11,936 nucleotides of DNA, taken from the NCBI GenBank assembly GCA_016210245.1, contig JACQUR010000115.1:1-11936 (forward strand), written 5' to 3'. Shown here one piece after another: positions 11,925 to 11,936 of the stretch. Source of the DNA: Chloroflexota bacterium (GTDB taxonomy: Bacteria > Chloroflexota > UBA6077 > JACQUR01). Both the position numbers and the translations under genes were made by a program. Each line of letters starts with the position of its first letter. Within the stretch, counting starts at the first letter, position 1. The notes under the pieces are model-generated. The model was given only the letters and a program-made list of their open reading frames with translations. It did no database searches and had not been told where the DNA came from.

Positions 11925-11936
11925 ATTGGGGTGGAC

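Larger units (their letters stand above)
11624..11936. other. Gene-free tail of the window, rich in repeats
   Basis: No supported gene lies in these 313 bases. The region holds a degenerate head-to-head 7-nt repeat (11636-11710), a short plain stretch, and a 152-bp palindrome (11773-11924). I see no intrinsic terminator for apt with a T tract. The large palindrome is the nearest structure that could end its transcript. Confidence 0.6.

Overview
The window is GC-rich bacterial DNA. It holds eight convincing complete genes on both strands and an unusually dense set of palindromic and short-period repeats in the gaps between them. The gene content is chromosomal: translation genes, a purine salvage enzyme and a helicase. 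I see no phage, plasmid, IS or CRISPR signatures. The GC-rich coding, the paired SNF2 helicase and SWIM-finger genes, and the intergenic 7-nt repeats suggest an uncultured Chloroflexota (Anaerolineae-like) genome. That assignment is inference from style; no marker gene here settles it.

Layout. (1) 95-1360, minus: an M20-family amidohydrolase-like protein in which several residues of the di-metal active site are replaced; a 26-bp hairpin follows its stop. (2) 1361-1747: a gap with a 114-bp palindrome and a run of 7-nt units that ends in the start codon of the next gene. (3) 1748-5841, plus: a two-gene unit, a 1047-aa SNF2/HepA-type helicase and a 292-aa SWIM zinc-finger protein, separated by a 7-nt-period palindrome. 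(4) 5848-10885, minus: the operon rpmI - rplT - pheS - pheT - cvpA-like (L35, L20, both phenylalanyl-tRNA synthetase subunits, a four-helix membrane protein). Large palindromes sit in the rpmI/rplT, rplT/pheS and pheS/pheT junctions, and an intrinsic terminator lies just after rplT. The infC gene that commonly precedes rpmI is absent. (5) 11117-11623, plus: apt, divergent from rpmI, each with an extended -10 box of identical sequence. (6) 11624-11936: no gene; a degenerate head-to-head 7-nt repeat and a 152-bp palindrome with nested hairpins.

How the genes fit together. The minus-strand operon makes two large-subunit proteins and the enzyme that charges tRNA-Phe; the terminator after rplT probably uncouples pheST from rpmI-rplT. 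The helicase and SWIM protein are probably functional partners on nucleic acid, but their role is unknown.

The most unusual content is not a protein system. It is a class of intergenic elements built of 7-nt units, usually arranged as palindromes. Each locus uses a mostly different unit sequence, and the elements lie even inside essential operons. They recall the heptanucleotide STRR repeats of cyanobacteria, but here they are mostly palindromic.
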